DNA of 64,000 bases from Phoronis australis (GCA_002633005.1 NMRA01000066.1:126269-190268), one strand, 5' to 3'; numbered from the stretch's first letter, positions 8,349-23,300 are shown. The notes: a model not told the origin generated them from the sequence alone. A program made the numbers and translations.

Positions 8349-11300
8349 GTAACTGATGACAGTTTAGACAATGAAAAAACTCGACTGTGTATTGTAGACG
8401 TAGTGTCGATCGCGTCGGCACTAGTCGGATATAATGGACCCTAACTTAGTCCAAAGAAATCCACTAAATGTAGGTCTAAATGAATGATTTTGGTATCGTT
8501 GCATTCCTCAGACATCTGGCTATTCGTACAAATCATTTTCACGACCCTCAATTACTCTAGTCTATAGCTACGCTGTTCCGAACTCGGTCCACTTTACTAT
8601 CTTTAGCCACGCGCATCGTGAAATCGGCAGCCATTTCAGGGAACTTATTGTATCTAGCGACATCTATCGGCGATTTGCTACAACATGCGCTGTTCCTTTT
8701 TCATCAGTCAATGTCATTGGTCGATTTCGTCAATATTATTAAAGTCAGTCGTTATTAATCATCTGCTCTCATCATCACCTTCGTCGTCTCTCACGATCGT
8801 ATCTGTCATCGTCATGTTATCGTCGTCCATGTTGACTGATGAAAAAGGAACAGCGCGTGTTGTAGCAAATCGCCGATAGATGGCACTAGATATAGTAAGT
8901 CCAATGAAATGGCTGCCGATTTCACAATGCGCGTGGCTAACGCTAAAGTGTACCAAGTTCAGAATGGCGTAGTTATAGACTAGAGTAATTGAGGGTCGTG
9001 AAAAGGATTTGTATGGATAGCCAGATGTCTGAGGAATGCAACGATACCAAAATCATTCATTTAGACCTACGTTTAGTGGATTTATTTGGAATAAGTGAGG
9101 GTCCATTATATCCGACTAGTGCCGTGTTGATCGTACTCGTAGTTCTAGTGGTGTCGACTGTCGTAGATCAGTGTTTCCTCCGCTCCGCTGAATCATATAA
9201 TGAGTATCTGTTTGCCACTTTCTGACAGAAAATTTATGAACGTATATGCTTGATATTAATATTTGCTGAATCCTCTCGCCTTGGTGATTATGGTGATTCC
9301 AAAATGTATTGCTCGTACCGATTAGGCTCTTCTTATTCATGCATTCACTGTTTTTACGTGGTGTTCATTTGCGGCAGCTGATCTCGAGTGACTGCCATTA
9401 TAAAACTGCGACACCTCTCGGCAGGAATGATAAGTAAATGGATCACGCGTGTGTCAAAAAAGACCTCAAAATTGGCTAGTATATTGAAGATACTGCATGG
9501 CATGTTAGAGAAACTCTGAGTAAAAAACAGTAATAGTCATTTATAAAGGATTGCCTCTTCAAAACATCTCACGGACATGATTTCGGCTCATGTAATGGCT
9601 GACATGTGTCGTTTTAGAGACAAAAAACTGTTTCAAACAAGTGGAATTATGCAATAAGACAGCTAATGTCACTTGCAGGCTAAAATACGCAAACAGAAAC
9701 ACATTCTGCATCGAACTAACTTCACTCTAGGTAAACCGTGAGTTATCAATCCTGCCGAAAGGTGTCGCACTTTTAAAAGTGGCTGCCTCACTAAATCTGC
9801 GTTGCAAATGAATACCTTGGAAAAACTCGGAAATTATGAATAAGAATTGACCAATCAGTACAAGTAATACATTTTTGGAATCACCGTGACTAGAGGATTC
9901 GGAAAATAGTAGTATAAAGTATGTACGTTAACAGAGTCGGATTGTAAATAATAACCAAAATTTGCCTATTAGCCTAATGGTTAGGATGCTTCCCAGTTTT
10001 ATCAGGGGTCGCTGGTTTGATTCTTGGGTTGTGTGGTCATGGCAGTTACTGTAACTGGCGTAGTTGGCAAATGGATGATCTACTGATGAAGCACTTCCAA
10101 CTAGTACTCGCAGACCTCAGATGATGTGTGTGGTGTGGTGGTGATAGCAGTTTCAGCAGCCGATAAGTTTATAGTGAATTCCTAGGTTATCTTTACCTGA
10201 ATCACATGTGTTATCTGGAAACTCAATGTGTGACACTGATCATAATGGATTCTGTCTGTAATTATGAGTATTGATCCAGATACAATGCACAACTGACATG
10301 AAAGATGACTTTTCTAGTCAAGAAATTCAACAAGACATTTGTTGTTCTTTCAGGTGGTGTACTAAAGATAGTCCGTGAACACTACCTCCGTGATGACATC
10401 TGGTGTGGCTCCCCTTTGTGTTCAATTTGTCATCAGGACTCTCCTGTTCTAGAGGCGTGTCCACAGTCACACAGTAGTCGATTCACCATACCACATTATA
10501 TTGTTCCAGACACCAATGTTGTCCTTCATCAGGTATTGAGTGATGCACCTGTTCTCATTCTAAACTTACCTTCCATGTACAACAGACAGATCAGAAATGG
10601 AATCGCACCAATCAGCTAACTCATGTTAAACTAACATTAAGCGCTGTTTGGATACTATGACTTAATACTTTAGGACATCAGATTTCACGCGATAGCGAAT
10701 ATTGAATGTTTTGCTTTAAGTTTGAGATGCGTCACTAAAAATGGAGTCCTGAAACAGTGTTCTCGTCTCTAGAAAATTGGATTACTTAGTGTAAAGTTTG
10801 AAAACCAGCACAAAGAATTAGAACTTTGGAATATTAGTTGATGTTGACACAAATCAGGGACATTATGGACTTCTTGTATTTTCTCAATGCACTGATTTCA
10901 TGATTTCACAAAAAAAAACCATGGTATGAAGTATGTATGTAGACTTTTTGAACAAAGTCATGTGAAAAAGCTTTTGCAAACTCTTTTGGCAGTAATTCTA
11001 ACTCATTGTTACGATGAGTCAAAGTAGGTTGTGGAGAACACTGTCGCGCTCAAAGAACCATTTCTCAGTGCTGCAACCATACCGTAAGATTCTCCTGGAG
11101 AAGTTACTACGATAAAAATTCTTCAGTTTTGGGACAGTGGAAAATTAATTACTTTGTTCAAGGACAGAGCTTGTACCATATTTTATAAACAAGCAATACT
11201 GGCCATACCAAATTAACAAATTCTGATCAACAAATCGCTTCATTCTTATTTTATCTTTGAAGATAGCCAAGCTGCTTTCAATATTTAATCTACCGAATAA

Positions 11301-14300
11301 TTTATCTGTGACACATGTTGCCGGTTTCCATTACAGACTGATAATTTTTGTACACAGCCATGCTGATAGTTAAAGTTGATTTTTGCTCAATGTGATTCTA
11401 AAAGATTTTCTGGTAGTATCTTTAAACCTGAACATCTGGTTTGGATGTGCAATGTAGTATGAATGTTTAGTGATGGCATTTCTGTTATGATGCGATTTGG
11501 AATTGAAAATAAAAATAAAAATGCAATCACATCACGTTGTCAAAAATTTTGTCCATCTTGGATTTCTTCTCTCTTAGATAATCACAGGGGCATTTTAGTT
11601 CTTGAAACTTTTACAATTTGTTTGTATTAATCGGTGTGCGCTGACAACGGGTGTAACCATCGTATGCTCCCAGAGAGTTGGTGTGCGCTGACAACGGGTG
11701 TAGCCATCCTATGCTCCCAGAGAGTTGGTGTGCGCTGACAACGGGTGTAACCAGCGTATGCTCCCAGAGAGTTGAGGAGAAAGATTGATTAGGTCCACAG
11801 CTCTATAATAATTTTGAAAGTGTTTAGTTTTGTGCTACGTAAAATCCGACCTATTCCTTGTTATAAATGTTGGCCTTTTTTATATGATCGAGTCCAAAAC
11901 ATCAAAATGATGTCGTACTCTAAATAAACCCATTATTTTCATCTGAGATTTTAAGACTTGCTGTGACAACCTGACCATAGCCTTCTGTCTTGCGTGCACA
12001 AGCGATTTTTTCTGTTAGAAAAGCTAAATTTGAGTCTGGGTAATACCACTATTCATACTCTGCAACAATGATTGTGAAATTCTTTGTTTTTAGGCTGACG
12101 TTCTTGAGCACAAGGTTATGACAAATGCCATCATCTTGCAAGTCGTACAACAGGAGGTTCGTCATCGGAGCCCGCCATCATACAAAAAGGTTAAGGATAT
12201 GTTGGCAAATCCTGACAAGCATTTCTACTCTTTAGTCAACGAACACCACAAGTAAGCAAGTATTTGCCGTAATTAGGTTAATTTGTCAAAAACTAATTCT
12301 AACTGTTGTTTTGCTCTTTGAGTGTATGACATTTTCTGAATCTTTGATAAAAGAGAAACATAACAGGTTCACTTATGCGACCCAAGATTTTGTTTACTTG
12401 TCAAGCTGGTGAGGTCTCTTCACATCCATCTAAGCACACACTAAAAATACTATGGGAAGTAAAGCGGGAGAAATTCCGAATTGTTTGGCAAAAATAGGAA
12501 GGGCCTGTGTACGAATCATGCACATGTAATGTGTGCCGTTGGTCTACTTTTGCCTTAGGAGGGCTCCTGCGCGGTATATCGGACCCGAGAGGAGGGAACC
12601 AGTCATTAATGAGCACACGAGATACTCCTAATTTTCCATTCAATCCGATCTCTGGTGTACTGGTGAACAATTGCTGAGTCTGGCGGCTTTTTATTTCAAG
12701 TATTTTATTTTTATATTTTCTGCACTTGCCAATATGATTCACTGGGTCAAGAATGGGAAAGTACCCAACTCACCGATCATTGCGATTGGAACTGAGTAAC
12801 TCGCCGAAAGGCACATGTGTCAGTGAAAGAGTTAAACTTGGAAAAAGGTTGATTTATGTTCATCGATTCAAAGATTGTTTTCATAAATCTGAACGTGTGA
12901 AAACTTAGCCAACTCAATTTTGCAATGTGTTTATTTTTATATTTTAGGGATATGTATGTGGAGAGGTTAAAAGGCGAGTCCTCTAATGACCGAAATGACC
13001 GGGCAATACGACAGGCAGTCAGTTGGTACCAAAACCATTTGGCCGATTGCAATATACAGATGGTTCTGATAACCAATGATATCGACAACAGAGACAAAGC
13101 AATTAAAGAGGGTCTCAATGCATGCACAGGTATGGTGGGTTGATTGTTGTCCTTATTAAATATTGTATGCATCGAAGGACCCCGTTTTACCATAGGTCAG
13201 ACGTCCAATCTTAGCTAAGAGGTCATAACTTGCGTGAAGTGCAGTTATGAAACTCGAGACTGAATTAGATTGTTAAATTTAAATTTAAATTTAAATTACA
13301 AAAATGGCCAACTTTACCGCAGTTACAACGTTTCGTTCTTATAAATACGCAAAATCATGTTCCCAATAACATATCTACAACCATCTTAGGTATGACCTGG
13401 CGCACTTACCGCTACTTTCCGAAGGTTTTAAGATGAAATCTCAAAAAGGCTCCAACAGTTTTCTTAACTCTTCTGTTTCGTTTTATGCCACTTTTGATTT
13501 TATTTCATAAAAATCATTAAAGTCCTATTTTGGTAGCCCCTCGTGTAAAAATGGAATTACATTTTAATAAAAGCATTAGGTGACATTTTGGAGAATGCTG
13601 CGTAAAGCATAGTGTGTGAAGGTTTTGTTTGAATCCACACTGCCGTTTTTCAGGTATGATCTTTCAAAGTTAGCTAAATTTCTAAATTTCTAGGGTCCTA
13701 TAGTACAATAAGGTATAATGTGAATTTTTTTTTTCGTTCTGGTTAAATTTGCATCATCCACTTAGTGACCTTGTGATACCTGTGTGATTTCAGTGTCAGA
13801 CTATGTTAACAGTCTGAGAAACTGTCCGGAAATTGTTGATCTCTTGGCCATGTCTGAAAAGCAACAGGTGAGTAGACATTTAGTACTTGTCACATTCACG
13901 GCACCTTATTTCAGTCTTTTAGAACATGCCTCTAGTATACGCTATAGGTAAAGAGGGAGTGCAGCGTTCAAACACGTTGCGTTATGTTTTGAAACTCGAC
14001 GCAAATAAGTCGAACTTGTCACGGCAGATTTCAAACGTGTTACGGGTACGAATCTAAATAGATTGTGAAGAACATTGACAATACAATTATAATGTATTTA
14101 ACAGATTGGCAAGGATGCCTCTAATGTTACATTGGTACAAGATAAAGCTACCTCAAAATATTGAAATCATGAATTTATTTACGGTCTCACCAGGTTGATT
14201 CAAGCTACGGTAAGTTCTCATTTCCCGAGCACCTGCACCTGTCAGAGATTCAGAAGGGCATCAGATCGGGCAAGTACCTACAAGGGACATTCCGCGCCAG

Positions 14301-17300
14301 CAGGGACAACTTCCTGGAAGCCACTGTCACCATTAGGGATCAGGACAAACCGGTGAGCCTTGACCACACCCTCATGATGCTGTGCCTAATTATTCTGCGC
14401 ATAAGTTAGATCTTTGCTTAGCTGAGATTTTCGGTGCTGTTGTTCTAGTTCTTGTGCTCTACTCTATATAAGTCAAGTTTTGCCCTACTTTAAAAGATAA
14501 AATGTCTTGGTCCTGTTGAATCCAACTTTTGCAAGTTTTACTGTATTATTGAATCTGAAGATAATTTTTCGTGGTGGGTTTTACCTGTTTAAACTAACCC
14601 GATTGCAATGCCAATTTCTTTGGCTTATTTATCAGCATCTGTGCAGGTCTTTTCAGATGTGCTCAACATTGAATAGTTTTGATATAAATATCAAGCGGAT
14701 GTTCTAAATTTTGTGATGTATCATGAATTTGTCAAAAATCCCAAAAAGGCCTTGTATTGATTTAGTTGCTGCATGAATTCTGCATCGCGGTGTTCACTGC
14801 TAGGTCAAAGTGAAGTATTTTACTGGTGGTTCAGGATTGATAACTTTTGTTGTCTGTGATTTAAACTTTGAAGTTGTCATAACTTATAGTGAAGTTGTAT
14901 GTGTTCACCCTTGCCTCATAACTAAAGTGGCTATTGTCACGTTGGAGCACATGCACTTCTAAAGTGAAACAGCCTAATTTTGTTTGAGTTTTGCGTTTGT
15001 CAAAAGACATAATTCAAGTCTTACAATAAGACCAAGTTAATAGTTCTGTTTTTCCTCAACTGTGCCACAAGTGATGCTCACAAGTTGTATTTTGTGGATG
15101 TTAAGCTATCAAACTAGTTCCGTTGTAGTTGTTAAAGTAATTTTTTTGTCCTCTGAATGTTCTTTCAATCTCGAAGAATGTCTATGGTTTCACTGCGTTC
15201 ATCAGACTGTTCTCAGAATGGACATGTCATACATACAGTAGGTTTTATTTAATAGACTGGACAGCGTCAAATATCGGCAAAGTTTTCACTCATAAAACCA
15301 TGCCTAATCTCTATTCAGTTTCGTCTAGAATCTGTCTCATTGCTGACCAAATCTAGATAAAATCTGGATAAGTTTTGCTCCACACACAACTCAATGCGCA
15401 AGACCTTTCAGCGTCTACGTGCAGTAATGTATTACTAAACTCTGACTAAATTTTAACAAGAAGTGACATTTTACAGTGATAAGAGTTTGACTAAATTGCC
15501 AAATAATTCTGGCAAGAAGTTTGTCACAATTTGCCAGAGTCTGAGCTCTGTCAAAATTGTCTTGTTTGTTCAGGAAAGTAACGTGCCTGTTCTGCACCCA
15601 ATCTAGGTCTTCTTACAAGGCCACAATAGTCTGAATCGTGCGGTCAATGAAGACGTGGTAGCCGTGGAGATACTGCCTGAGAAGGAGTGGACGTGTCCTT
15701 CGTCCATCGTATTGGAAGACGAATCGGAAAAGACTGATGATCAGGAGATTGATGAAGTACGGTTTGTTGTCTTGCACTGAACTCACTAGGTGGCAGCCGA
15801 GTTACTGGAAGATGACTTATCTTCTTGCTCTCTTTTGAATTTGTTCTTCTGAAACGAGTTTATGGGTCGAAAGATTTTTAATTGCAGTTGTGTTTTTCTC
15901 GTTTTTCAAAATATTTTAAGTTTTTGTTGAGTGCCCTTCTGTGTTATAATTTCATCTGTATAGAAACAAGCAAACTGTCTCAATCAATCGTGAGATTGTC
16001 ACTTTAAGCCAGAAATGAAGATTTTGTAGGAAACAGAATCGTTATTCACTGTTGATGTGGCAGCTGGAAACTTGTGTTCCTTCCAAGAAGCAAACTTATG
16101 ATTTTGACCTTTAGGTGTCGCTGTAAAATTGATCTCATTTGTTCCTTACTCAGATAAAAATAATTTAAGTCTGTTGTTCCTTGAGACCATTCGAAGTGCA
16201 TAAAATGACACATCTTGATAAAATGACACGTCCTGATAAAATGACACGTCTAGATAAAATGACAATGAAACTTGTAGAGCATGATGTGGAACACCAACTG
16301 TCAATTCTTTCAAAGCCCTGAAATCACCTCCAATTTTACTGTAGATCAATAACTGAGATCAGTTTCATGATAGCAAGTCATCTAATCCAATGCTGTATTT
16401 TGTGACGGTTGGTGGGCTTATAATTATCCAAATTAACAGATCACAGGTGTGAATTTTCTGTCTTCTGTTTTTCCACGGAAATGCATCTTGAGTAATATTA
16501 TCGAATTCTGTTTCCAGCGTACTGTCAGTGTTTGCAGGTATTGAACAACATTTTCTCGGGTTTGCAGGAAAAACTTCTCAAGACTAAAGTGAGGGAAAGG
16601 CATGTGACCGGCCGTGTGGTCGGCATCATTAAGAGGAAGTGGCGACAATACTGTGGTATTCTTCAGCCATCACTGGTCAAAGGGGTGAGGGTGTTTTCTT
16701 TACATGGAGCTCAGCCATGTCTTGAAAGTCATGTTAATAACTGTTTGAATACCTCTGTGCCGTGTTTAAAATCATGAGTCACAATGCTGGAAATACCTGA
16801 GTCTTTTCTGATCTTTATAATATGATAACCAAATAATTGAAACAGTATCGCATGATATATATGATTAAACTAGACTTAACAGCGCTGCTGTTAGCTGCAT
16901 TTTCATTAAAATCTTTAATTTAATTTTAATGAAGTTGATCGCTGATACCACAGCCTGTGATTTTAGTAGTCAATGCTCATAAAATACTGTCAGTGCCTTT
17001 TATTGAATGAGATTTAGCCCTGTCTACAGCATTTGAGTGTAAACATGAAAGTTCTAGATTTGAATCTTCACTGACGCTAATCTCAGAAAATACAGTTTTC
17101 CTGCAGATAATGTTACTCAAAGTGCAATTGTTTAAAATGTAGCAATTGGCAGCTGTCATTCACTCAATCATGCTTGGGAATGGTGAGTGCAACAAATTTT
17201 GCCATATTAAAATTTTGAAGCTTCCTGAATTGTTTGCTTTTCAGTCCAATCGTCATTTGTTTGTTCCTGCTGAGCGGAGGATACCAAAGATCCGTATTGA

Positions 17301-20300
17301 GACTAGACAGGCAGAGACATTAAAGGGCCAGAGGATTGTCGTATCAATTGACGCATGGCCGCGCCACTCTAGATATCCCCAGGTACATACCATGGATGCT
17401 GTCACAGAAGACGTGCTAGTCATCCCAAATTTTGAGACCATGTGGAGGCATTAAACAGTCAATATTTTTCTCAGAAAGAAGAAATATTGTGATAACTGGT
17501 ATTTTATATTGAGCTGCACTTGATGGATTAGTTTTTCGAGTTTTGAATTTTATTGAAATTCGCAACATTTTGGGTTTTGTGCTCTACAAACACAAGAGAC
17601 CATTTGTTGCCTTTTTAAAGTTTTCTTGAGAGCTTCACTGGCGAGTTAACAATGGCTCTGAAAGATAAAATAAAGACTCGTACCTGTAGAAAACACGAAG
17701 TATTAACTTGTCTCATTTCACGACCTTAAATCAAAATATTTCCCATTGTATGAAACGGAATATCCAAGGTAATGCTCATATTACCTGTTGCAACATATAA
17801 GCAGTGAGATGTGTAGTCACAGTGGAATGGAATGAACATCATTGAAATTTTGAGGTGATTTAGTCATTTTTTGTGAGTCATTTTTCGAAAATCAATCCCA
17901 TTATTCATTTGTTATTCTCTTAACATCACATTATCGTGTTTGACTCATCCATGACCAAGTTGAAACCTTGATTGCAGGGTCACTTTGTGAGGCGTCTCGG
18001 TGGTATTGGAGACAAGGACACTGAAAACGAAGTGCTTCTTTTAGAACACGATGTTCCGCACAACACATTCTCACAGGAGGTACTCAGTTTCCTGCCAGAA
18101 ATGCCATGGACCATAAAGGAAGAGGTGAGCAAATGCCGTATCTGTTTGATTTTTAAATCTTAAAAGTACAGTAATTGGCATAATTATTAAGTTATCAGAC
18201 AAAATGTCTCAAAATTCCATTTCTTGGTGACTGAATTTAACCGTAATTCCCAGTACTGGAAGTTTCCGTGTATTCGGAGAATGAAAAATTTCAGATGCTT
18301 TAGTAATACGGAATGAATGCCCAGGCCTAAAAGTTGACGTTGAGTGGGCTTTTAAGAGGAAATTTTCCAAATAAACACCTTTCTATCTGGACACTTGACA
18401 CCAGAAGTTGTAACACCAAATAAACGCCCATGGGCATAATTTTCCGAATTACATGCCCATGGGTGATTCATTGGGTGGGCTTATCTACGGAAAATCCCAG
18501 TAGTAGGTTGTCTGTTTTGACAAAGAATGGGGTAGAATTGCTGGGAAAGTTAATCAACATGGAAGGATTACAAAAAGGATTACTGCTGGAACGGGTAGTC
18601 ATGACAGGTCGTTAACCGTTATTTTGCTGTAATCAGAATTTGCCGCCAGGGCAGCAAAATAATATTCCATCTGATTATTTTTGCCGTGCACTGTATGAAT
18701 AAAGTGGTGAATTGTTTGCCTCTGTTTAGAACGTTTTTGAATAAGTTGATTTTCTTGCTATTTTTTTTTCTGATGATCTAGCATAAACCAGTCAAACATA
18801 GTAATGTTTTGATTAATTACAATACAAAACCAGACAACATTTTTGACGGGTTACAAGTTACCATTTGCCATTTCCATATGTATATTATATGAAAACGCAT
18901 GAAAATAAGCTTTCAAAGCACAGGAAAGGATGTAGTTGGGTCATTAAAACTGCCAAGACAAGTGTTTTATTTAAACATGAAATTGTTAAGTGGACACTAA
19001 TCAAGGCATATTCCTTGTTTTTAGGATATGAAAAAACGGCGAGACCTGCGTCACCTGTGTATATGCAGTGTGGACCCCCCAGGTTGCACTGACATTGACG
19101 ATGCTCTTCACTGTCGGAAGCTCGAGAATGGAAATGTGGAGGTCGGCGTCCATATTGCTGATGTCACTCATTTCATTCGTCCAGGCAATGCCCTTGATAA
19201 TGAGGCTGCCAACAGGGGTACTACAGTGTATCTCATAGACAAGGTGGGGATGGTTTTTGAAACGTTAGCCTGATAAGCATGACACTGGTATTAAATCCCC
19301 ATGCAATGGCAATTTTGAAAAGCATTGTTTTGGTTTGTATTTTGAGGTTGAACACGGTTTCAATACAGCATTAGCATTTCATAATTAATTACACAATGAT
19401 TAAACCAAGCACTGTTTGAAATTCATTGATTGTGTGAGGGGACGATTCAACACCTCTAATTTTTTTATTCTAATTTCAAGTTTTCATTTTTGGCTTGACC
19501 TAATTAGCGTTGCATAGGTCTAGAAGCAGAGTTCTTTAAATTTGTGTCGATTAGCCTGTAATTGACCATTGTGTTCCAAATCTGACTGGATTTTTATGGT
19601 GTTTCGCATTCTACCTGAAGCAGATGCTTCTAAACCTGTCATTTGGTATGTGTACCCTAAAAATTTAGTTGTTGAACATTTCAACTAACATTCTCAAACT
19701 GCTGGTACATCGGACTACTATTTCTATGGGGTCGAATTTTTTGTAAAATGATAATGGCGCCGTGCAATTGTTAGGTAATCATTTCACTAATAGAAATAGT
19801 TGCCAAAGTTGTCATTTTTCTGTTTTTGAAAGGCCAATTATTATTTCTATTTTTAAAACTTTTATTTGGAGTAATCATGTTCAATTTCATGCACTGGTCT
19901 TGCAATTGTCCCTTATAGATAATTCACTATATGCAATTAGAAAGATTAAATAAATATTGAAAAGTACATAAAAACATGAACTAATGAATCAGTGTAAATT
20001 GTGCATCTCTTAAAACAATAAGGAGACAAAAACAGTATGGGATGTAAAACACGTGACTGTGCAGAAACTAAAATTGTGGACAATAAAACTGAAGCTTGAA
20101 AACAACTTATTCATGACACAGCAAAATTTTCAAAATTTCTGAGCAACTTCTCAAGGTGGATGGGAGCTGATCGTAAAATGTGGTGGCTCCTTTAAACTAA
20201 CGTACTATAAATAATCAACATTCGGTGCATTGTGAGAGTGTGTTTTGGGTTTGTCTTAATGTATATTTTTGCTGAGAAATTTGAGAAAAAAATACTAATT

Positions 20301-23300
20301 TTCCCCGTTATACTGTTGGCTAAATGGGTGAATAATTGTTGTGGTGATAACTTGGATGTTTATAGCAGTTGTATCTTAAGGTTAAGGGGTACCTCAGTCA
20401 GTAATATGTTGTTCGTCAAGTGATGTATTAATAATTGTGTCTTCTTGTGTAATGATGTTTTTGAGGTTATTTGTTGTTGGTGTTGCTTATTAGTTATGTT
20501 GAGTGCTGCTTTACTAATGTTGCTATTACCTTGTGACAGGCCATGTCACACAACTGCCTGTTATTGTTGACTATTTTGATTTTGTGGCATTTCACAAAAA
20601 TCTTGAGTTGTGAAATAAGACAAGTTACCACTTCATGCTTTCTATGATAACGCTGTGGTCAGAATGGAGCTTATTGGTAACATTTTTCATTCTTATTTTA
20701 TCTTTGTTTCAACTTGGCCATTTGGATCCGCCGGTAAAGCGCTCAGCATAGTTTCAAGTCATAGCCTTAACTAATAATAACCTGAAGTTGTTCACAGTGA
20801 TATGTTAACAATATGTTAAATACAGTGTATTGATATTGATTTACCAGAGAATTGACATGGTGCCTGAGCTGTTGAGCTCCAATCTGTGCTCTCTACGATC
20901 ACGTGTCGACAGGTTCGCTTTCTCCGTGCTGTGGGAAATCGACTCAGAGGCTAACATTGTCAGCACCCAGTTCACAAAAAGTGTCATACAGTCCAGGGTA
21001 CGGTAATTATCCTCATTGAAGTTGATCAAAAATAGAATGTAGGATTTGTGTAAACGTCCCTTGAAAATGTGCTTTCTGTAGGACCCTAGAAAAAGTTCAA
21101 ATTTAGCTAGCTTCGAAGCATTGTATCTCAGAGAGGATCGTCTGCATGAAACTTTCTGATATCATGCGTTGTGCAATTTTCTCCAAAACGCCATCAGGGA
21201 TTGTTTTTAAAATGTTTCGCTGTTGCATGATGCGCTATCAAAAAACTAGGACTTCTATGATTTTTATGTAAAAAATCAAAAGTTGCATCAAATGAAATGA
21301 TAATTTATGCGAGTATAATGGTGTTTTTGAGATTTCATCTGGAACATTTATATCGAACAAAATTTGGTCTTTTGACTTGCTATTTATACCATCATTTTGC
21401 TAAATTTTACTAAAACATATGCTGAGATTGGTAGAAAGTCAAAAATCAAATTTTGCAGGCTTCTACTTTCAGAAAATGTGTACTTCTTCCGAGTTAAAGT
21501 TTACAGTTTTGTAGATATGTTCATAGATACACATACTTATATGTAGGCGTAGTTTGAGAACCAGTTTGATGCTTGTTATTCAGTGGAGAAAACTGGTTCT
21601 CAAAATGCGGGCATGTTATATCCGACTATTCACCACTTGTTAAGATCCTCCCTAACATTAAGTACAGCTATTACTGCCTTCTCTAGGGCCAAAGGTCATT
21701 TACATGACATCACATTGCGACTGTGTTCCGTTTGTCTCTGTTTTAAACAAGTATTGGAATTTTTTCCAGGAATCATTCACATATGCCGAGGCTCAGATGG
21801 CAATAGATGACGGTAACCGCCATGATGATTTGGCCGTCGGTCTGAGAGGGTTGAACAGGCTCGCCAAGATATTGAAAAAGAGGCGTATAGAACAAGGGTA
21901 AGATGGGCAACATGGAATGGTCACGTAGTTCTGAGTTGTTACGGGGTCTGTGTTGTCAACTGTGGCCAGGCTGGCTTTTATTTTTTTTTAAAGAAATTCT
22001 GAAATTCGCGTTTGTGTAAAGGTGTCTCTAAATACAGCAGCTAGCTAAAACATGTTGAATTGGGACCATTTTGGTGTGATGACTAAAAGTAGATGTTTAA
22101 CTTGCTGTTTTAATTTTGATATTAGTTATCTTGAAAATCTCTTATATATGTTCTTGATATCTTGACATTTTTATGTATTCCTTTTGAAAGAAAAGTTTCT
22201 GACCTCAAAACAGTTACAGGTTTTCTTAACTTGAGTGATGTTTCCAATCTCACCTTTTCTTTGTGAGCAAACTTACATCTCGTCAAATGAGAGTGTGGCA
22301 GGACAATGTCATTTTGTGTTACAGTGCTCTAACTCTAGCCTCCCCAGAGATAAGATTCCACATTGACAGTGAAACTCATGACCCTATAGATGTTGAAACT
22401 AAAGAGCTGAGGTAAGGAAGCCTGCCTATCTATTTTCAAGTATTTATACTGTGCACGCGTGTATTTAGATTCTTGCCTCAAAACGTGATGTTGCACCTAC
22501 ATTCAGAATTTGGCACATAATTATGCTTTTGTGTAAAACTCTTGATGTGTGTGAAAAATTTCTAAGATATTGTGTAAGTGAAACTTGACCTTTCTGTAGA
22601 CATTGGTGGGTATTCATTACACAAAGGCATGGTTTTGATCAAACGTTCCTAAATATAACATTACTGATTACTTTCTCAAATGCCAGCATAACCAACTGAA
22701 ACAAATTGGAGGACAATTCTTCTGGGTTAAATGCATCGTATTATATAGATTTCGTCTTGTCCTAAGGATGTGTCATAAGTTATATTTAGGAGGTTCTCCA
22801 TATCACATGCATTGCAATTTCTAGGGAGACCAACTCAATGGTTGAAGAATTCATGTTGCTTGCCAACATCTCTGTGGCTAAGAAGATCTACGAGGATTTC
22901 CCAGACTGTGCCGTGCTCCGACGTCATCCCTCACCACCTCTGTCGAACTTTGACCCCCTTGTCAAGGCTGCACAGTCCAAAGTAAATTATCTCTTTTCTC
23001 TTGTTTTATGGATGTTAAGTGTTTCTTTTTTACCTTTTGTAAATAGATACTCTTATTTGCACTGAAATGAATGGATTATTGGCTGTCTTCTTTATGCCAT
23101 TGTTTGAGACAAATTTAGTGTTAAGACAGATATCTATCCAACTGTTATTTATAAGCTATCTATTAAGTGATAACCTGATTTTATCTTTGTAATCTTAAAC
23201 ATGGAAAGCAACCAACTCTCTTCTGGGTATTTCATATTTGATATAATTGAAACGTCTGACGTGGTGAAACATACTTTAGTATCTTTGTGATGTTGCTTCG

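Noticed and set aside
8346-8360. Hammerhead ribozyme cores (CTGATGA) here and at 8836, 10083, 15737 and 18769, looked for because Penelope-like elements often carry them
   Set aside because: None is followed by a GAAA with a pairable stem, and none lies in the Penelope terminal repeats.
9962-10035. Functional tRNA gene
   Set aside because: A and B boxes are present but acceptor and T stems do not pair.
10305-10353. An alternative DIS3 start at 10305, reading straight into exon 2
   Set aside because: The residues before GGVLK do not match DIS3, whereas the exon at 8309-8348 matches and has the right phase.
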